Below are positions 18,383-27,087 of a stretch of DNA of 64,000 bases, in pieces. Below the pieces are notes generated by a model. That model ran no database searches and was not told the origin of the DNA. It worked only from the letters and a program-made list of their open reading frames with translations. Numbering within the stretch: the first letter of the stretch is position 1; the number at the start of each line of letters is the position of its first letter. Source of the DNA: Burkholderiaceae bacterium (GTDB taxonomy: Bacteria > Pseudomonadota > Gammaproteobacteria > Burkholderiales > Burkholderiaceae_C); the NCBI GenBank assembly GCA_030123545.1, contig CP126124.1:3636001-3700000 (forward strand), given 5' to 3'. The position numbers and the translations under genes are program-made.

Positions 18383-19329
18383 CTACTGCCGGCCGCGTGC
18401 GCCTGTACCAGACAGTCGTGAAAGGTCTGCGCGACGCGCGCGCAGCGCGGCGCGCGCCGCACCACGCTGACGAAGCTGCACAGGTAGCGGAGCAGTTCGG
18501 GCCGCACCGCGCGCATCCAGCCGCGCCGCTCGAATGCCTCGGCGTAGTGATCCGGCAGGAAGCCGAGGAACCGGCCCGACAGGATCAGCGTCGCGATCGC
18601 CTCCTGGTCGAACCCGGTCGCCTTGCGCGGCAGGCGCGCGCTGTGGCTGAGCTCCATGTTCGGCGAATGGTAGCCGAGACCGGCGAACTGCCAGCCGCGC
18701 AAGGCGTCCCAGTCGAGCGAAGAATGGTCCGCTTCGAACAGCGGATGCCGCGCGCCGCAATACAGCAGCATGGTCTCGCCGAACAGCGCGGCGTACTGCA
18801 GGCTGCGCGACTGGCGGTGCGTCGGGATCACGCCGACGCCGAATGTGCCGTCGATGATGCCGCGCTCGATCGCGTTGATCGACGCCACATGCAGCTGCAG
18901 TTCGACCTCGGGCGCGAGATCAGTGAACCGCGCGATCGCATCGCCGATGCGCGCGCGCGGGTTGCTCGCGGTCTTGTCGAACAGCGCCACGTGCAACTGG
19001 CCACCGAGGCGCGCGTGAATGTCGTCGATGCCGCCGCGAAAACCCTCGACCGCGGCCAGCAGGCGCAGCGTTTCGTCGTACACGCGCTGGCCTTCGGCGG
19101 TCACCTCGAACCCGCCGCGCCCGCGCCGGCACAGCACCAGCCCGAGCCGCACTTCCAGGTCCTTCACGTGCCGGCTCACCGTCGAGGTGCCGATGTTGAG
19201 CTCCAGCTCGGCCGCCGCCATGCCGCCGCAGTCGACCACGCTCTTGAACACCTGCAGCAACCGCAGGTCCATGTCGGCGAGCTGGCCGAGCAGCGCGCGG
19301 TGCTTTGGCGACGGGGGCTTTACTTGCAT
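18379..19329 (-). CDS. LysR-family transcriptional regulator
   Basis: 316-residue LysR protein. The winged HTH is at about 18-80 (LRLLQVFKSVVDCGGMAAAE, then IGTSTVSRHVKDLEVRLG) and the effector domain follows (about 105-310). HTH wording differs slightly from the usual LysR (NIGTSTVSRHVKDLE rather than SQPAVSRQIKxLE). Divergent from the aminotransferase gene, which it most likely controls; the intergenic region has an AT-rich dyad 14 bp from its start. Its stop overlaps that of the convergent AraC gene. Confidence 0.9.
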   Translation of the reverse strand: MQVKPPSPKHRALLGQLADMDLRLLQVFKSVVDCGGMAAAELELNIGTSTVSRHVKDLEVRLGLVLCRRGRGGFEVTAEGQRVYDETLRLLAAVEGFRGGIDDIHARLGGQLHVALFDKTASNPRARIGDAIARFTDLAPEVELQLHVASINAIERGIIDGTFGVGVIPTHRQSRSLQYAALFGETMLLYCGARHPLFEADHSSLDWDALRGWQFAGLGYHSPNMELSHSARLPRKATGFDQEAIATLILSGRFLGFLPDHYAEAFERRGWMRAVRPELLRYLCSFVSVVRRAPRCARVAQTFHDCLVQAHAAGSS

Positions 19330-19335
19330 GAGGCG

Positions 19336-19357
19336 TCAAGTGAATATTGATATTTGA
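19336..19357. promoter_or_regulatory. AT-rich dyad, candidate LysR operator
   Basis: TCAA (19336-19339) and TTGA (19354-19357) flank AATAT-TG-ATATT (19343-19354), an AT-rich island in GC-rich DNA between the divergent LysR and aminotransferase genes, the usual place for a LysR box. Confidence 0.45.
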
Positions 19358-19422
19358 TGCTTTCCGAGATTAACAGCGGCGCGCAGAATGGGCGGATTCG
19401 ATCCAACCCTGCAGGAGCAGCC

Positions 19423-20796
19423 ATGAAACCCGTGAGCACCGTCGACACCAAACACGCCGCGCCCCCCGCCAGCCCCACACGCCTGGACGCAGCCTGGCTG
19501 GACGCGCACTGGATGCCGTTCACCGCGAACCGCGAGTTCAAGGCGCATCCGCGCATGATCGTCGAGGGCAGCGGCGCCTACTACACCGACGCCGAAGGGC
19601 GCAAGATTTTCGACGGCCTGTCCGGCCTGTGGTGCACCGGCCTCGGCCATGGCCGGCGCGAAATCTCGGACGCCGTGGCCCAGGCAGTTTCGCGGCTGGA
19701 CTATGCGCCGGGGTTCCAGTTCGGCCACCCGGCCTCGTTCGCGCTCGCGAACAAGATCCGGGAACTAACCCCGGCCGGGCTCGACTACGTGCTGTTCACC
19801 GACTCGGGCTCGGAAGCCGCCGACACCTCGCTGAAGATGGCGCGCGCCTACTGGCGCGTGAAGGGCCAAGCCGGCAAGACCCGGCTCATCGGTCGCGAGA
19901 AGGGCTACCACGGCGTGAACTACGGCGGCATCTCGGTCGGCGGCATCGGCGGTAACCGCAAGCTGTTCGGCCAGGGGGTCGAGGCCGACCATATTCCGCA
20001 CACGCAGCCGCCGATGGGCTCGTTCCACCGCGGCATGCCGGCCGACGGCGGGCGCGCGCTCGCGGACCGGCTGCTCGATGTGATCGCGCTGCACGACGCG
20101 AGCACGATCGCCGCGGTGATCGTCGAGCCGTTCGCCGGTTCGGCCGGCGTCGTGATTCCGCCGCAGGGCTATCTGCAGCGCATCCGCGAGATCTGCACGC
20201 AGAACAACATCCTGCTGATCTTCGACGAGGTGATCACCGCGTTCGGCCGTTGCGGCGCCTGGACCGGCGCCGAGGCGTTCGGCGTCACGCCCGACATCCT
20301 GAACTTCGCGAAGCAGGTCACGAACGGCGCGCAGCCGCTCGGCGGCGTGGTCGCTACCAAGGAAATCTACGACACCTTCATGGCCGCCGGCGGTCCGGAC
20401 TACCTGGTCGAATTCCCGCACGGCTACACCTATTCGGCGCACCCGGTCGCCTGCGCCGCCGGCCTCGCCGCGCTCGACGTGCTGCAGAAGGAAGACATGC
20501 CGGCCCGCGCGAAGGCACTGGCGCCGCACTTCGAGCAGGCGGTGCACGGCCTGAAGGGCGCAAAGCATGTCGCCGACATCCGCAACTACGGCCTGGCCGC
20601 GGGCTTCACGATCGAGGCGCTGCCCGGCGAGCCGGCGCGGCGTCCGTACGAGATCGCGATGAAATGCTGGGCGAAGGGCTTCTACGTGCGCTACGGCGGC
20701 GACACGATCCAGCTCGCGCCGCCGTTCATCAGCACCGAGGCGGAGATCGACCGGCTGGTCAGCGCTTTGGGTGACGCACTGGCGGAAACGGCCTGA
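19423..20796 (+). CDS. Omega-amino acid:pyruvate (beta-alanine) aminotransferase
   Basis: Class III PLP aminotransferase moving an omega- or beta-amino group to pyruvate. The 457-residue protein has MPFTANREFK, DGLSGLWCTGLGHGR, FTDSGSEAADTSLKMARAYW, the PLP Asp268 (IFDEVITAFGR) and the Schiff-base Lys297 in NFAKQVTNGAQPLGG. The string REKGYHGVNYGGISVGGIGG is the hallmark of the omega-amino acid:pyruvate group. ATG 19423 has AGGAG 6 bases upstream and beats in-frame 19354. It is divergent from LysR and followed 49 bp later by the M81 peptidase gene, a pair that seems to act together. Confidence 0.93.
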   Translation: MKPVSTVDTKHAAPPASPTRLDAAWLDAHWMPFTANREFKAHPRMIVEGSGAYYTDAEGRKIFDGLSGLWCTGLGHGRREISDAVAQAVSRLDYAPGFQFGHPASFALANKIRELTPAGLDYVLFTDSGSEAADTSLKMARAYWRVKGQAGKTRLIGREKGYHGVNYGGISVGGIGGNRKLFGQGVEADHIPHTQPPMGSFHRGMPADGGRALADRLLDVIALHDASTIAAVIVEPFAGSAGVVIPPQGYLQRIREICTQNNILLIFDEVITAFGRCGAWTGAEAFGVTPDILNFAKQVTNGAQPLGGVVATKEIYDTFMAAGGPDYLVEFPHGYTYSAHPVACAAGLAALDVLQKEDMPARAKALAPHFEQAVHGLKGAKHVADIRNYGLAAGFTIEALPGEPARRPYEIAMKCWAKGFYVRYGGDTIQLAPPFISTEAEIDRLVSALGDALAETA

Positions 20797-20845
20797 TGTC
20801 GCACCGCGCGGGAGCGCGCTGGCACCGTCGGACTGGAGTCGCGAC

Positions 20846-22318
20846 ATGAGAATCCTGATCGCGCGGCTGAACCACGAGACCAACACCTTCTCGCCGGTGC
20901 CGACGCCGCTGGCGGCGTTCGCGCCGAGCTACGGCGACGCGGCGTATGCCGACAACAAGGGCATGCGCACCGGCATGGCGGCGTTCATCGACCTGGCCGA
21001 AGCGGCGGGCGCGACGCTGGTGACACCGGTGTCGGCCACCGCCAATCCGAGCGGGACGGTGCATGCGGCCGCGTACGACGAACTGACGCGGCGCATCGTC
21101 GATGCCGCGTCCGGCTGCGACGCAATCCTGCTCGACCTGCACGGCGCGATGGTCGCCGAGCAGACTGCCGACGGCGAAGGCGACCTGTTGGAACGCGTGC
21201 GCGCGGCCGCGCCGGGCGTACCGATCGGCGTCGCGCTCGACTTGCACGGCAACATCACCGAGAAGATGGTGCGCCACGCCGACGTGATGGTCGGCTTCAA
21301 GACCTATCCGCACATCGACATGTACGAAACCGGCGCGCACGCCGGACGGCTGCTGCTCGAAATGGCGCAGGGCGGCCAGCGTTACCGGGTGTGCTGGAAG
21401 CAGTTGCCGCTGATGAGCCACACGCTGCGCAGCACCACGCTGGACGGCGCGATGCAGGGCGCGGTGGCGGCGGCACGGGGCGCCGAGCAGGCGGGCGTGC
21501 CGGCGCTGTCGGTGTTCGCCGGCTTCTCGCTAGCCGACATCGAAGCGCCATGCATGAGCGTGGTCGCGACCTGCAGTGCCGAACCGGAGCCGGGCGAGCG
21601 CGCGAGCAAGGCCGTCGATGAACTCTCGCAATGGATCTGGGAGCGGCGCGCGGACTTCGTCTACCACAGCGAACCGCTCGAAGAGTCGCTGCGCCGCGCA
21701 CGGTCTCTTGCCGAAGGTGCAACGCGGCCGGTGCTGCTGCTGGACCATGGCGACAATTGCATGTCGGGCGGCACCTGCGACACGATGGACGTGCTGCAGG
21801 CCGCGCTCGCACAGGGCCTCAGCGGCATCGCGGTCGGCCCGCTGTGCGACCCGCAGGCGGTGGCGCGGCTGGTCGACGCCGGTGTCGGCTCGCAAGTCGA
21901 GGTCGCGCTCGGCAACAAGGTGCCGCTGGACCGCATCGGCCTGCACAAGCAGCCGGTAACGCTGCACGGCACGGTGCGGGGGGTGAGCGACGGCAGCTAC
22001 ACGGTCACCGGCCCGATCTACACCGGCCAGCGCTGCCAGATGGGCCGCACGGTGCTGTTCGATATCGGCGCCGCGCAGATCGTCGTGACCGAGCGCACCC
22101 ACGAACCCTGGGATCTCGGCGTGTTCCACTGCGTAGCCCTGGACCCGGCGCGATTCCGCTTCCTGCTGCTGAAGTCGCGCATGTACTGCCGCCCGGTGTT
22201 CGTGCCGCTGTCGCACGCGCTGGTCGAATGCGACAGCCCCGGCGTGACGACATCGGACTATTCGCGCTTTCCGTTCGAGCGGGTGCACCGGCCGGTGTTT
22301 CCGCTCGACCGAATCTGA
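20846..22318 (+). CDS. M81-family metallopeptidase (MlrC/microcystinase C-like)
   Basis: Zinc metalloenzyme of the M81/DUF1485 family; MlrC degrades linearised microcystin in sphingomonads, but most members act on unknown small peptides or amides. The 490-residue protein has the family opening RILIARLNHETNTFSP, LLDLHGAMV, the metal motif region GVALDLHGNITEKM, FKTYPHIDMYETG, and LLDHGDNCMSGGTCDT. Start 20846 is preceded by GGAG. It is downstream of, and probably co-transcribed with, the aminotransferase, suggesting release and then transamination of a beta-amino compound; that is inference. Confidence 0.88.
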   Translation: MRILIARLNHETNTFSPVPTPLAAFAPSYGDAAYADNKGMRTGMAAFIDLAEAAGATLVTPVSATANPSGTVHAAAYDELTRRIVDAASGCDAILLDLHGAMVAEQTADGEGDLLERVRAAAPGVPIGVALDLHGNITEKMVRHADVMVGFKTYPHIDMYETGAHAGRLLLEMAQGGQRYRVCWKQLPLMSHTLRSTTLDGAMQGAVAAARGAEQAGVPALSVFAGFSLADIEAPCMSVVATCSAEPEPGERASKAVDELSQWIWERRADFVYHSEPLEESLRRARSLAEGATRPVLLLDHGDNCMSGGTCDTMDVLQAALAQGLSGIAVGPLCDPQAVARLVDAGVGSQVEVALGNKVPLDRIGLHKQPVTLHGTVRGVSDGSYTVTGPIYTGQRCQMGRTVLFDIGAAQIVVTERTHEPWDLGVFHCVALDPARFRFLLLKSRMYCRPVFVPLSHALVECDSPGVTTSDYSRFPFERVHRPVFPLDRI

Positions 22319-22361
22319 GCGCGGCGGGGGCCGGTTCGCGCCGCACGTGCGGCGGTGCCGC

Positions 22362-22775
22362 TCAGTGCCTGCGCGCCCTGTGCTGTTCCAGCGTTTCGGT
22401 CGGCGCGCCCTGCTTCACCCATTCGGCCCAGCCGCCGTCGATATGCGCGACGTTCGTCATGCCCATGTCCTGCAGCGCCTTGGTCGCGAGCGCGCTGCGC
22501 CAGCCGGCGCCGCAGAACAGGATGAACTCCTTCGACTCGTCGGCAAAGACCGGCTTGTGGTACGGCGAGGCCGGATCGACCCAGAACTCGAGCATGCCGC
22601 GCGGCGCATGAAGCGCGCCGGCAACGGTGCCGTCTTTCAGTTCGCGCACGTCGCGGATGTCGACGATCTGCACATCAGGTTTGCCGAGGCGTGCGCGTAC
22701 CTGGGCCACGCTGTAGGTCTTCACCTGCGCCATCGCCTCGTCGACCAGTTGCTTATAGCCCTTGGTGATCGCCAT
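22362..22775 (-). CDS. Rhodanese-like domain protein
   Basis: Sulfurtransferase-type protein of 137 residues with a single rhodanese domain. IVDIRDVRELKDGTVAGALH (37-56) is the CH2A-type motif, and the active-site loop FILFCGAGWRSA holds Cys88. An N-terminal helix (about 1-20) precedes the domain. ATG 22775 has AGGAG upstream, ahead of the in-frame 22823. It converges with the M81 peptidase gene and lies downstream of a long dispersed repeat (22846-23014). Donor and acceptor are unknown. Confidence 0.9.
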   Translation of the reverse strand: MAITKGYKQLVDEAMAQVKTYSVAQVRARLGKPDVQIVDIRDVRELKDGTVAGALHAPRGMLEFWVDPASPYHKPVFADESKEFILFCGAGWRSALATKALQDMGMTNVAHIDGGWAEWVKQGAPTETLEQHRARRH

Positions 22776-22845
22776 CGTTCGTTCTCCTGCGTTGCGCGGC
22801 CGCGCCGGGCCGTCGAACGCCAAGAATAGCCCAAGCTCGCGCTCA

Positions 22846-23014
22846 CCGCACGCCGCGCCGGAGACCTACAACCCATGAAGCGGGTTCGAGAGGCCGCGGA
22901 GCAGGCCATTCCAGTGACCGCCGCGGAACGGGCTATGCCTGGCCGCTGGCGGTGCCCCCTTCGAGGGGGTTGACGAAGCGACACGTAGTGCGCGGAGGCT
23001 GGGGGTGTTTCACT
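22846..23014 (-). repeat. Stop-linked long dispersed repeat, copy A
   Basis: Directly follows the TGA of the DUF1501 gene on the minus strand: AACACCCCCAG, then GTGTCGCTTCG, CAACCCCCTCGAAGGGGG (hairpin), and GGCCTGCTCCGCGGCC. The last segments diverge most from copies B and C. Confidence 0.8.
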
Positions 23015-24199
23015 TCAGATCAAACCGATATCGCGCGGTGTGACGCCTGCGAAGACTTGGCCGAGCTGCGCATCGGTCAACCCGAACTGGCGCCGGAACA
23101 GCCCGGCCAGCACCGCGCGGTATTCGTTCAGCACCGGCAGGTCGCGGTTCTGGAACAGCGTCGCCTGCTCGATGCGCTGCTGCTCGCCGGCGATGCGCCC
23201 GCCGCGCACGCCGCCGCCGAGCACCCAGTACACGGTGCCGTGACCGTGGTCGGTGCCGTGGTTGCCGTTCTGGCGGAAGGTGCGGCCGAACTCGCTGACC
23301 ACGACCACCGTGGTGTTGCGCCAGGCCGGACCCGCTTCTTGAGCGAACGCAGCCAGGCCCTGGCCGAGTTCGCTCAGCCGATTCGCGAGATAGCCCTGCG
23401 CGCCGCCCTGGTTCACATGCGTGTCCCAGCCGCCGACGTCGACGAAGCCGATGTTGTACGGGTCGGCCATCAGCCGCGCGATGCGGTGCGCCTCGGCACC
23501 AAAGCCGCGCGCCGACACCGCGTTGCGGCCCGAGGCCTGCATTTCACTTTCCAGATCGCGCATCACCTGGTCGCGTACCGTGAAGCCCTCGTCGACGCGC
23601 GACGCAAGCGCATTGCCCTGGTACATCGACGCGATCAGCCGGCTCTGGCGCGGGTCGATGTTGCTCCGCCCGACCGCGCGCAGCGCCATGTTCGGCACCT
23701 GCACCCGGCCCTGCAGCGACAGCGGGATCTGCGCGGTGAACGCCATTGGCGCCGCGCCGTTGACCACGCCCGCCAGTCGGTTCAGAAAGCCCGAATGGTA
23801 GTTGCGCGTGCCACTCAAAGGCTGCCCCATCTCGATCGTGTCCTGGGTCTCGAAATGGCTGCGCGTGGTGTCGTCGGTGCCGGCGAACGCGACGAACGCA
23901 AGCTCGCGGCGCTGGTACAGCGGAAGAATCGTCTCGCGCAGCACCGGGTGCAGGCCCCAGTCGGCATCGAGCGGCAGCGCCGCGTTCGCGTCCGCGCCGG
24001 GACGCGCAATCGCGATGTCGGGCCGCGACTCGTAGTAGAAGCTGCTCGCGGTCGGCACCAGCAGGCTGCAGCAGTCGTACGCGCCGCGCAGGAACACGAG
24101 CAGGAAGCGCGAACCCGCGGCCGGGGCAGCGAACAGCCGCGCAGAGCCGACCGCCAGCGGAATCGAAGCCATTGATTGCAGCAGGTGACGACGCTTCAT
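23015..24199 (-). CDS. DUF1501 protein with Tat-like signal
   Basis: Predicted exported protein of the DUF1501 family, related in fold to sulfatases/phosphatases; function unknown. The 394-residue protein begins MKRRHLLQSMASIPLAVGSA, a Tat-like RR motif plus hydrophobic stretch. Family features are FLRGAYDCCSLLVP, GGWDTHVNQGG, VVVVSEFGRTFRQNGNHGTD and HGHGTVYWVLGGGVRGG. ATG 24199 follows GGAG and beats in-frame 24268. It lies 23 bp after the DUF1800 gene, the usual partner of DUF1501 in bacteria, and likely acts with it in the envelope. Confidence 0.9.
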   Translation of the reverse strand: MKRRHLLQSMASIPLAVGSARLFAAPAAGSRFLLVFLRGAYDCCSLLVPTASSFYYESRPDIAIARPGADANAALPLDADWGLHPVLRETILPLYQRRELAFVAFAGTDDTTRSHFETQDTIEMGQPLSGTRNYHSGFLNRLAGVVNGAAPMAFTAQIPLSLQGRVQVPNMALRAVGRSNIDPRQSRLIASMYQGNALASRVDEGFTVRDQVMRDLESEMQASGRNAVSARGFGAEAHRIARLMADPYNIGFVDVGGWDTHVNQGGAQGYLANRLSELGQGLAAFAQEAGPAWRNTTVVVVSEFGRTFRQNGNHGTDHGHGTVYWVLGGGVRGGRIAGEQQRIEQATLFQNRDLPVLNEYRAVLAGLFRRQFGLTDAQLGQVFAGVTPRDIGLI

Positions 24200-24222
24200 G
24201 ATGAGACTCCTTCGCGCAACCC

Positions 24223-25806
24223 TCAGCGACGCATGAATTCGGGCGACGAAAGCAGCAGCGTGTTCCATTCCTGCGGCGATGCCGCCTGCTCCAGCGCCTT
24301 GCGTGTCGCCGGGCCGAGCGTGCGGCCGAACGCGTCGTAATACAGCGCGTTGGCCATCTGCGGAAACGCGGGACGCTCCACCGGCTGCGGCCCGTCGCTG
24401 CGGAACAGGCCGGCGCTGCCGGAGCCGATCGCGCGCGCGACCTCGAAGCGGGTTTCCATCTGTCCCGGGCTCGCCCAGTCGGCTTCGGTCGCCGGGTAGC
24501 CGTCCGGCGTCTGGTGGCCGTAGAGCGGCTCGCCCATGCGCGCGAGCCAGTTGATGATCGGTTGCGCGTTCAGGATCGTGCGGCCGTCGTACGCGAGCCG
24601 CACCGACGAGATCACGTAACGCATCGGATCCTTGAACTTCGCGCCTGCGGCCTGCATGAACTCGGGCGCGGTGAACAGCGTGTGCAGCGTCGCCGCGATG
24701 TCGCCGTCGCTGCCCAGATAGGTCTGCGCCATGCGCTCGACGAGCGCCGGCGACGGGTTGTCGGACAGCCAGTAAACGGCGAGCTGGCGGCTGATGAAAT
24801 GCGCGGTTGCCGGTGCGCGCGCGAGCCGGTCCAGCGCCTCGTCGAATTCGGCCAGGCCGTGGCCATGGATGGCCTCGCCGAGGAACACCTTGGGTCCGAA
24901 GTCATGCCGGCGCGGGTTGAACTCGAATGCGCCGTCGCGTACGAAGTAGGCGCCAAGGCGCGGCGGCAGCCGTGGATCGCTCGGCTGGAAGCTCACGCCG
25001 ACCCCGGTCATGATGCGCGCGAGCTGTTGCACGTCCTGCTGGGTGTAGCCGGAGCCGACGCCCATGGTGTGCAGCTCCATGATCTCGCGCGCGTAGTTCT
25101 CGTTGACGTGGCCCGCGGCGTTCTGCACGTTGTCCAGGTACACCAGCATCGCCGGGTGGTGCGCGACCGCGCCGAGCAGGTCGCGGAACCTGCCCAACGC
25201 GTGCGCCCGGACCACGTCCGCGTAGTCGCCTATCGTCGCGCGGATGTTGCCCTTGTACAGGAACACGTTGAAGTGGTTCATCCAGAACCAGGTCATCTGC
25301 TCCTGCACCTGGTTCGGCGAATAGAGCGCGCGCAGGATCTCGCGCGTCTGCGCCTCGCGGCCGAGCCGCGTCATGTCCTGCTGCCACTGTTTGAGTGCCG
25401 CCTTCTTCGCGTCGTCGTCGGTCAGTGCCACGGCCTGGCGGCGCTGCTCGGCCATCTCGCGCGCGATCGCTATCATCGGGCGCCGGCTGATCGTCAGCGC
25501 ATCGATCTGCGCCTGCACCGCCGGCGGCAGCCGTGCCGACGACGGATGCAGTTGCCGGTCCACGTAGCGCTGGTAGCCGAGCGTGCGCAGCAGCGCGATC
25601 GCGCTGCTGTCCGCGCCCCAGGTCAGGCGGTTCGCCTCCCTGAACCGCTGCGCCTCGTCGCGGCGGCCGGCGGCCGGTGCGGCCGGGGCGGCAGCTTCGG
25701 GTTCCGGCGCGGCCGCAGCGGCGGGCGCGGTGCAGCCGCTCAGCACTGCGCCGCCGACGAGCAGCGCCGCCAGCGCCAGCACGATTGCCGAACGACCGCC
25801 CGCCAT
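24223..25806 (-). CDS. DUF1800 lipoprotein
   Basis: Exported protein of the DUF1800 family, function unknown. The 527-residue protein starts with a lipoprotein signal (hydrophobic to LSGCTAP, lipobox Cys about 25), then an Ala/Pro/Glu-rich linker and the DUF1800 core: FREANRLTWGADSSAIALL, WFWMNHFNVF, NYAREIMELHTMGVGSGYTQ, and FISRQLAVYWLSDNPSPALV. It precedes DUF1501 in the same direction, a conserved pairing, and starts 7 bp after the small periplasmic protein gene. Confidence 0.9.
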   Translation of the reverse strand: MAGGRSAIVLALAALLVGGAVLSGCTAPAAAAAPEPEAAAPAAPAAGRRDEAQRFREANRLTWGADSSAIALLRTLGYQRYVDRQLHPSSARLPPAVQAQIDALTISRRPMIAIAREMAEQRRQAVALTDDDAKKAALKQWQQDMTRLGREAQTREILRALYSPNQVQEQMTWFWMNHFNVFLYKGNIRATIGDYADVVRAHALGRFRDLLGAVAHHPAMLVYLDNVQNAAGHVNENYAREIMELHTMGVGSGYTQQDVQQLARIMTGVGVSFQPSDPRLPPRLGAYFVRDGAFEFNPRRHDFGPKVFLGEAIHGHGLAEFDEALDRLARAPATAHFISRQLAVYWLSDNPSPALVERMAQTYLGSDGDIAATLHTLFTAPEFMQAAGAKFKDPMRYVISSVRLAYDGRTILNAQPIINWLARMGEPLYGHQTPDGYPATEADWASPGQMETRFEVARAIGSGSAGLFRSDGPQPVERPAFPQMANALYYDAFGRTLGPATRKALEQAASPQEWNTLLLSSPEFMRR

Positions 25807-25813
25807 GGTCGGA

Positions 25814-26155
25814 CTACTTGCCGATGTCCCGGCTGTTCTCGTTCAGCTGCTGGGTTAGCGCGTGCTGGTCGGCGCGGGTCAGGTGGCCGCCCTTGTCCTG
25901 GCTCGCCATGTCGCGCTCTTCCTGGCGGATCTTGTGGTCGTCGGCGCGCAGCGCATGCGCCTGCTGGTGCGTCATCTCGCCTTCCTTCACTTCCTGCGTG
26001 ATGCGGCGGTTCTGGTTCGCGATGCGATGGTTGTCGTGCACGCGCGCCGGGTGGTGCTTCTGCCAGGTCGTCTCGGCCATGGCGGCAGTCGAAAAGGCGC
26101 CGGCGGCGGTTGCGGCCGCGAGCAGTGCCAGCGTGGTGCGAATCGGGGTCCTCAT
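25814..26155 (-). CDS. Small periplasmic helical protein with two internal repeats
   Basis: Unrecognised function. The 113-residue protein has a clear Sec signal (residues 1-27, cut after AMA) and a charged, His/Asp/Gln-rich helical body. Two related units are visible: GEMTHQQAHALRADDHKI (about 60-77) and GHLTRADQHALTQQLNENSR (about 89-108), pattern G-x-[ML]-T-x-x-[QD]-x-x-[AH]. It is first in the minus-strand run leading to DUF1800 and DUF1501, so it may belong to the same envelope system, but this is inference. Confidence 0.75.
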   Translation of the reverse strand: MRTPIRTTLALLAAATAAGAFSTAAMAETTWQKHHPARVHDNHRIANQNRRITQEVKEGEMTHQQAHALRADDHKIRQEERDMASQDKGGHLTRADQHALTQQLNENSRDIGK

Positions 26156-26417
26156 GCGTCTCTCCTGGTGGACGACAGGCCACCGCGGCCTGCCTGGCCA
26201 CTCTAACGCCGACCCTGGCGCCCTGTTGACGGTCCGGGGGAACTTTTACCGGCCATTTACGCAGCCGAAACGGCGGCAACCGGCGCGACACCAAGAAGCT
26301 TGCCGGGATGCGGAAAGGAGCGACCCGGAGCCATGCGCAAGCAAGCCGCGCGAGCGGCAGGCATCGTCCATCGAATTCGTCACGCCCGCCTGGAACCACC
26401 GGCGCAGGAATCGCGAT

Positions 26418-26747
26418 TCAGTCGGCCAACCCCATGACGAACGCCAAAGCGATATTGAGCCGAGCCACGTCACCATCTTCGAGGTGCCCGATTCGCTGCC
26501 CCACACGTTCACGCCGGATCGTCACCGGCTTATCCGCCATGACCTGCGAGCGGATGCGCAAACCGTTCTTCGCGCTGGGTTCGATCGTGATGCGAAAGTC
26601 CGGGGCATTGCTGAGATCCGATGTCATCTGGCAGACCACGACGGACGCATGTTGCAGTGGCAGGGCATCGGTTTGCACGATGACTGCCGGTCGCGGTTTG
26701 CCATAGTCGCCCGTGGCAGCGACCGTGATGACGTCGCCGCGTTTCAT
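26418..26747 (-). CDS. PemK/MazF-family toxin, module 1
   Basis: Predicted mRNA endoribonuclease toxin. The 109-residue protein has the family start MKRGDVITVAATGDYGKPRP, AVIVQTD, and the middle NGLRIRSQVMADKPVTIRRE, matching PemK/MazF positions for the catalytic Arg and Thr/Ser. Its ATG overlaps the stop of the antitoxin gene by one base (TGATG), so expression is coupled. A related toxin is at 52999-53322. It may be inhibited by the partner; activity is not provable here. Confidence 0.9.
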   Translation of the reverse strand: MKRGDVITVAATGDYGKPRPAVIVQTDALPLQHASVVVCQMTSDLSNAPDFRITIEPSAKNGLRIRSQVMADKPVTIRRERVGQRIGHLEDGDVARLNIALAFVMGLAD

Positions 26748-26947
26748 CAGGCGTCAAATTCCGAGACGGCCTCGATCCAACGCATTGCGTCGAGTTCGCA
26801 GGAGCGATCGAGCTGTGCAACCTCCTTCGCAACGCGACGGCGCACAGCCTTCGAGCGAGCATCGGGCACGACCAAACGCAGATCCCGCAAGCCCTGCGCG
26901 CGGCGCCGGTCACGCATTGCCCGCATCCGTTCAGCTGCCAAAGCCAT
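26747..26947 (-). CDS. DUF3018/MazE-family antitoxin, module 1
   Basis: 66-residue basic protein of the DUF3018 antitoxin family (MRAMRDRRRAQGLRDLRLVV, VPDARSKAVRRRVAKEVAQL), pairing with the PemK gene. GGAGG lies 6 bases before ATG 26947 but runs directly into the earlier ATG 26953, so 26947 is preferred. A perfect 18-bp palindrome lies 35 bp upstream, the expected operator. The N-terminal basic helix likely binds DNA and the C-terminal part the toxin, by analogy. Confidence 0.82.
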   Translation of the reverse strand: MALAAERMRAMRDRRRAQGLRDLRLVVPDARSKAVRRRVAKEVAQLDRSCELDAMRWIEAVSEFDA

Positions 26948-26962
26948 GTCCATCCTCCGCAA

Positions 26963-26999
26963 GTGACGTATCACGCATCGGAGTGTAACGCGTTACACT
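26963..26999. promoter_or_regulatory. Operator palindromes of toxin-antitoxin module 1
   Basis: Perfect 18-bp palindrome AGTGTAACGCGTTACACT (26982-26999), plus a weaker dyad GTGA-cgta-TCAC (26963-26974). Placed just upstream of the antitoxin start; the half-site CGTTACA recurs upstream of module 2. Confidence 0.75.
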
Positions 27000-27087
27000 A
27001 TCGGCCGCAAGGCACGATTGCCTTCGTCTGCGCATCAGGGGTAGAACGCCACATCGCGCGGGAGACGACCGCACTCGCGCACGCAAT

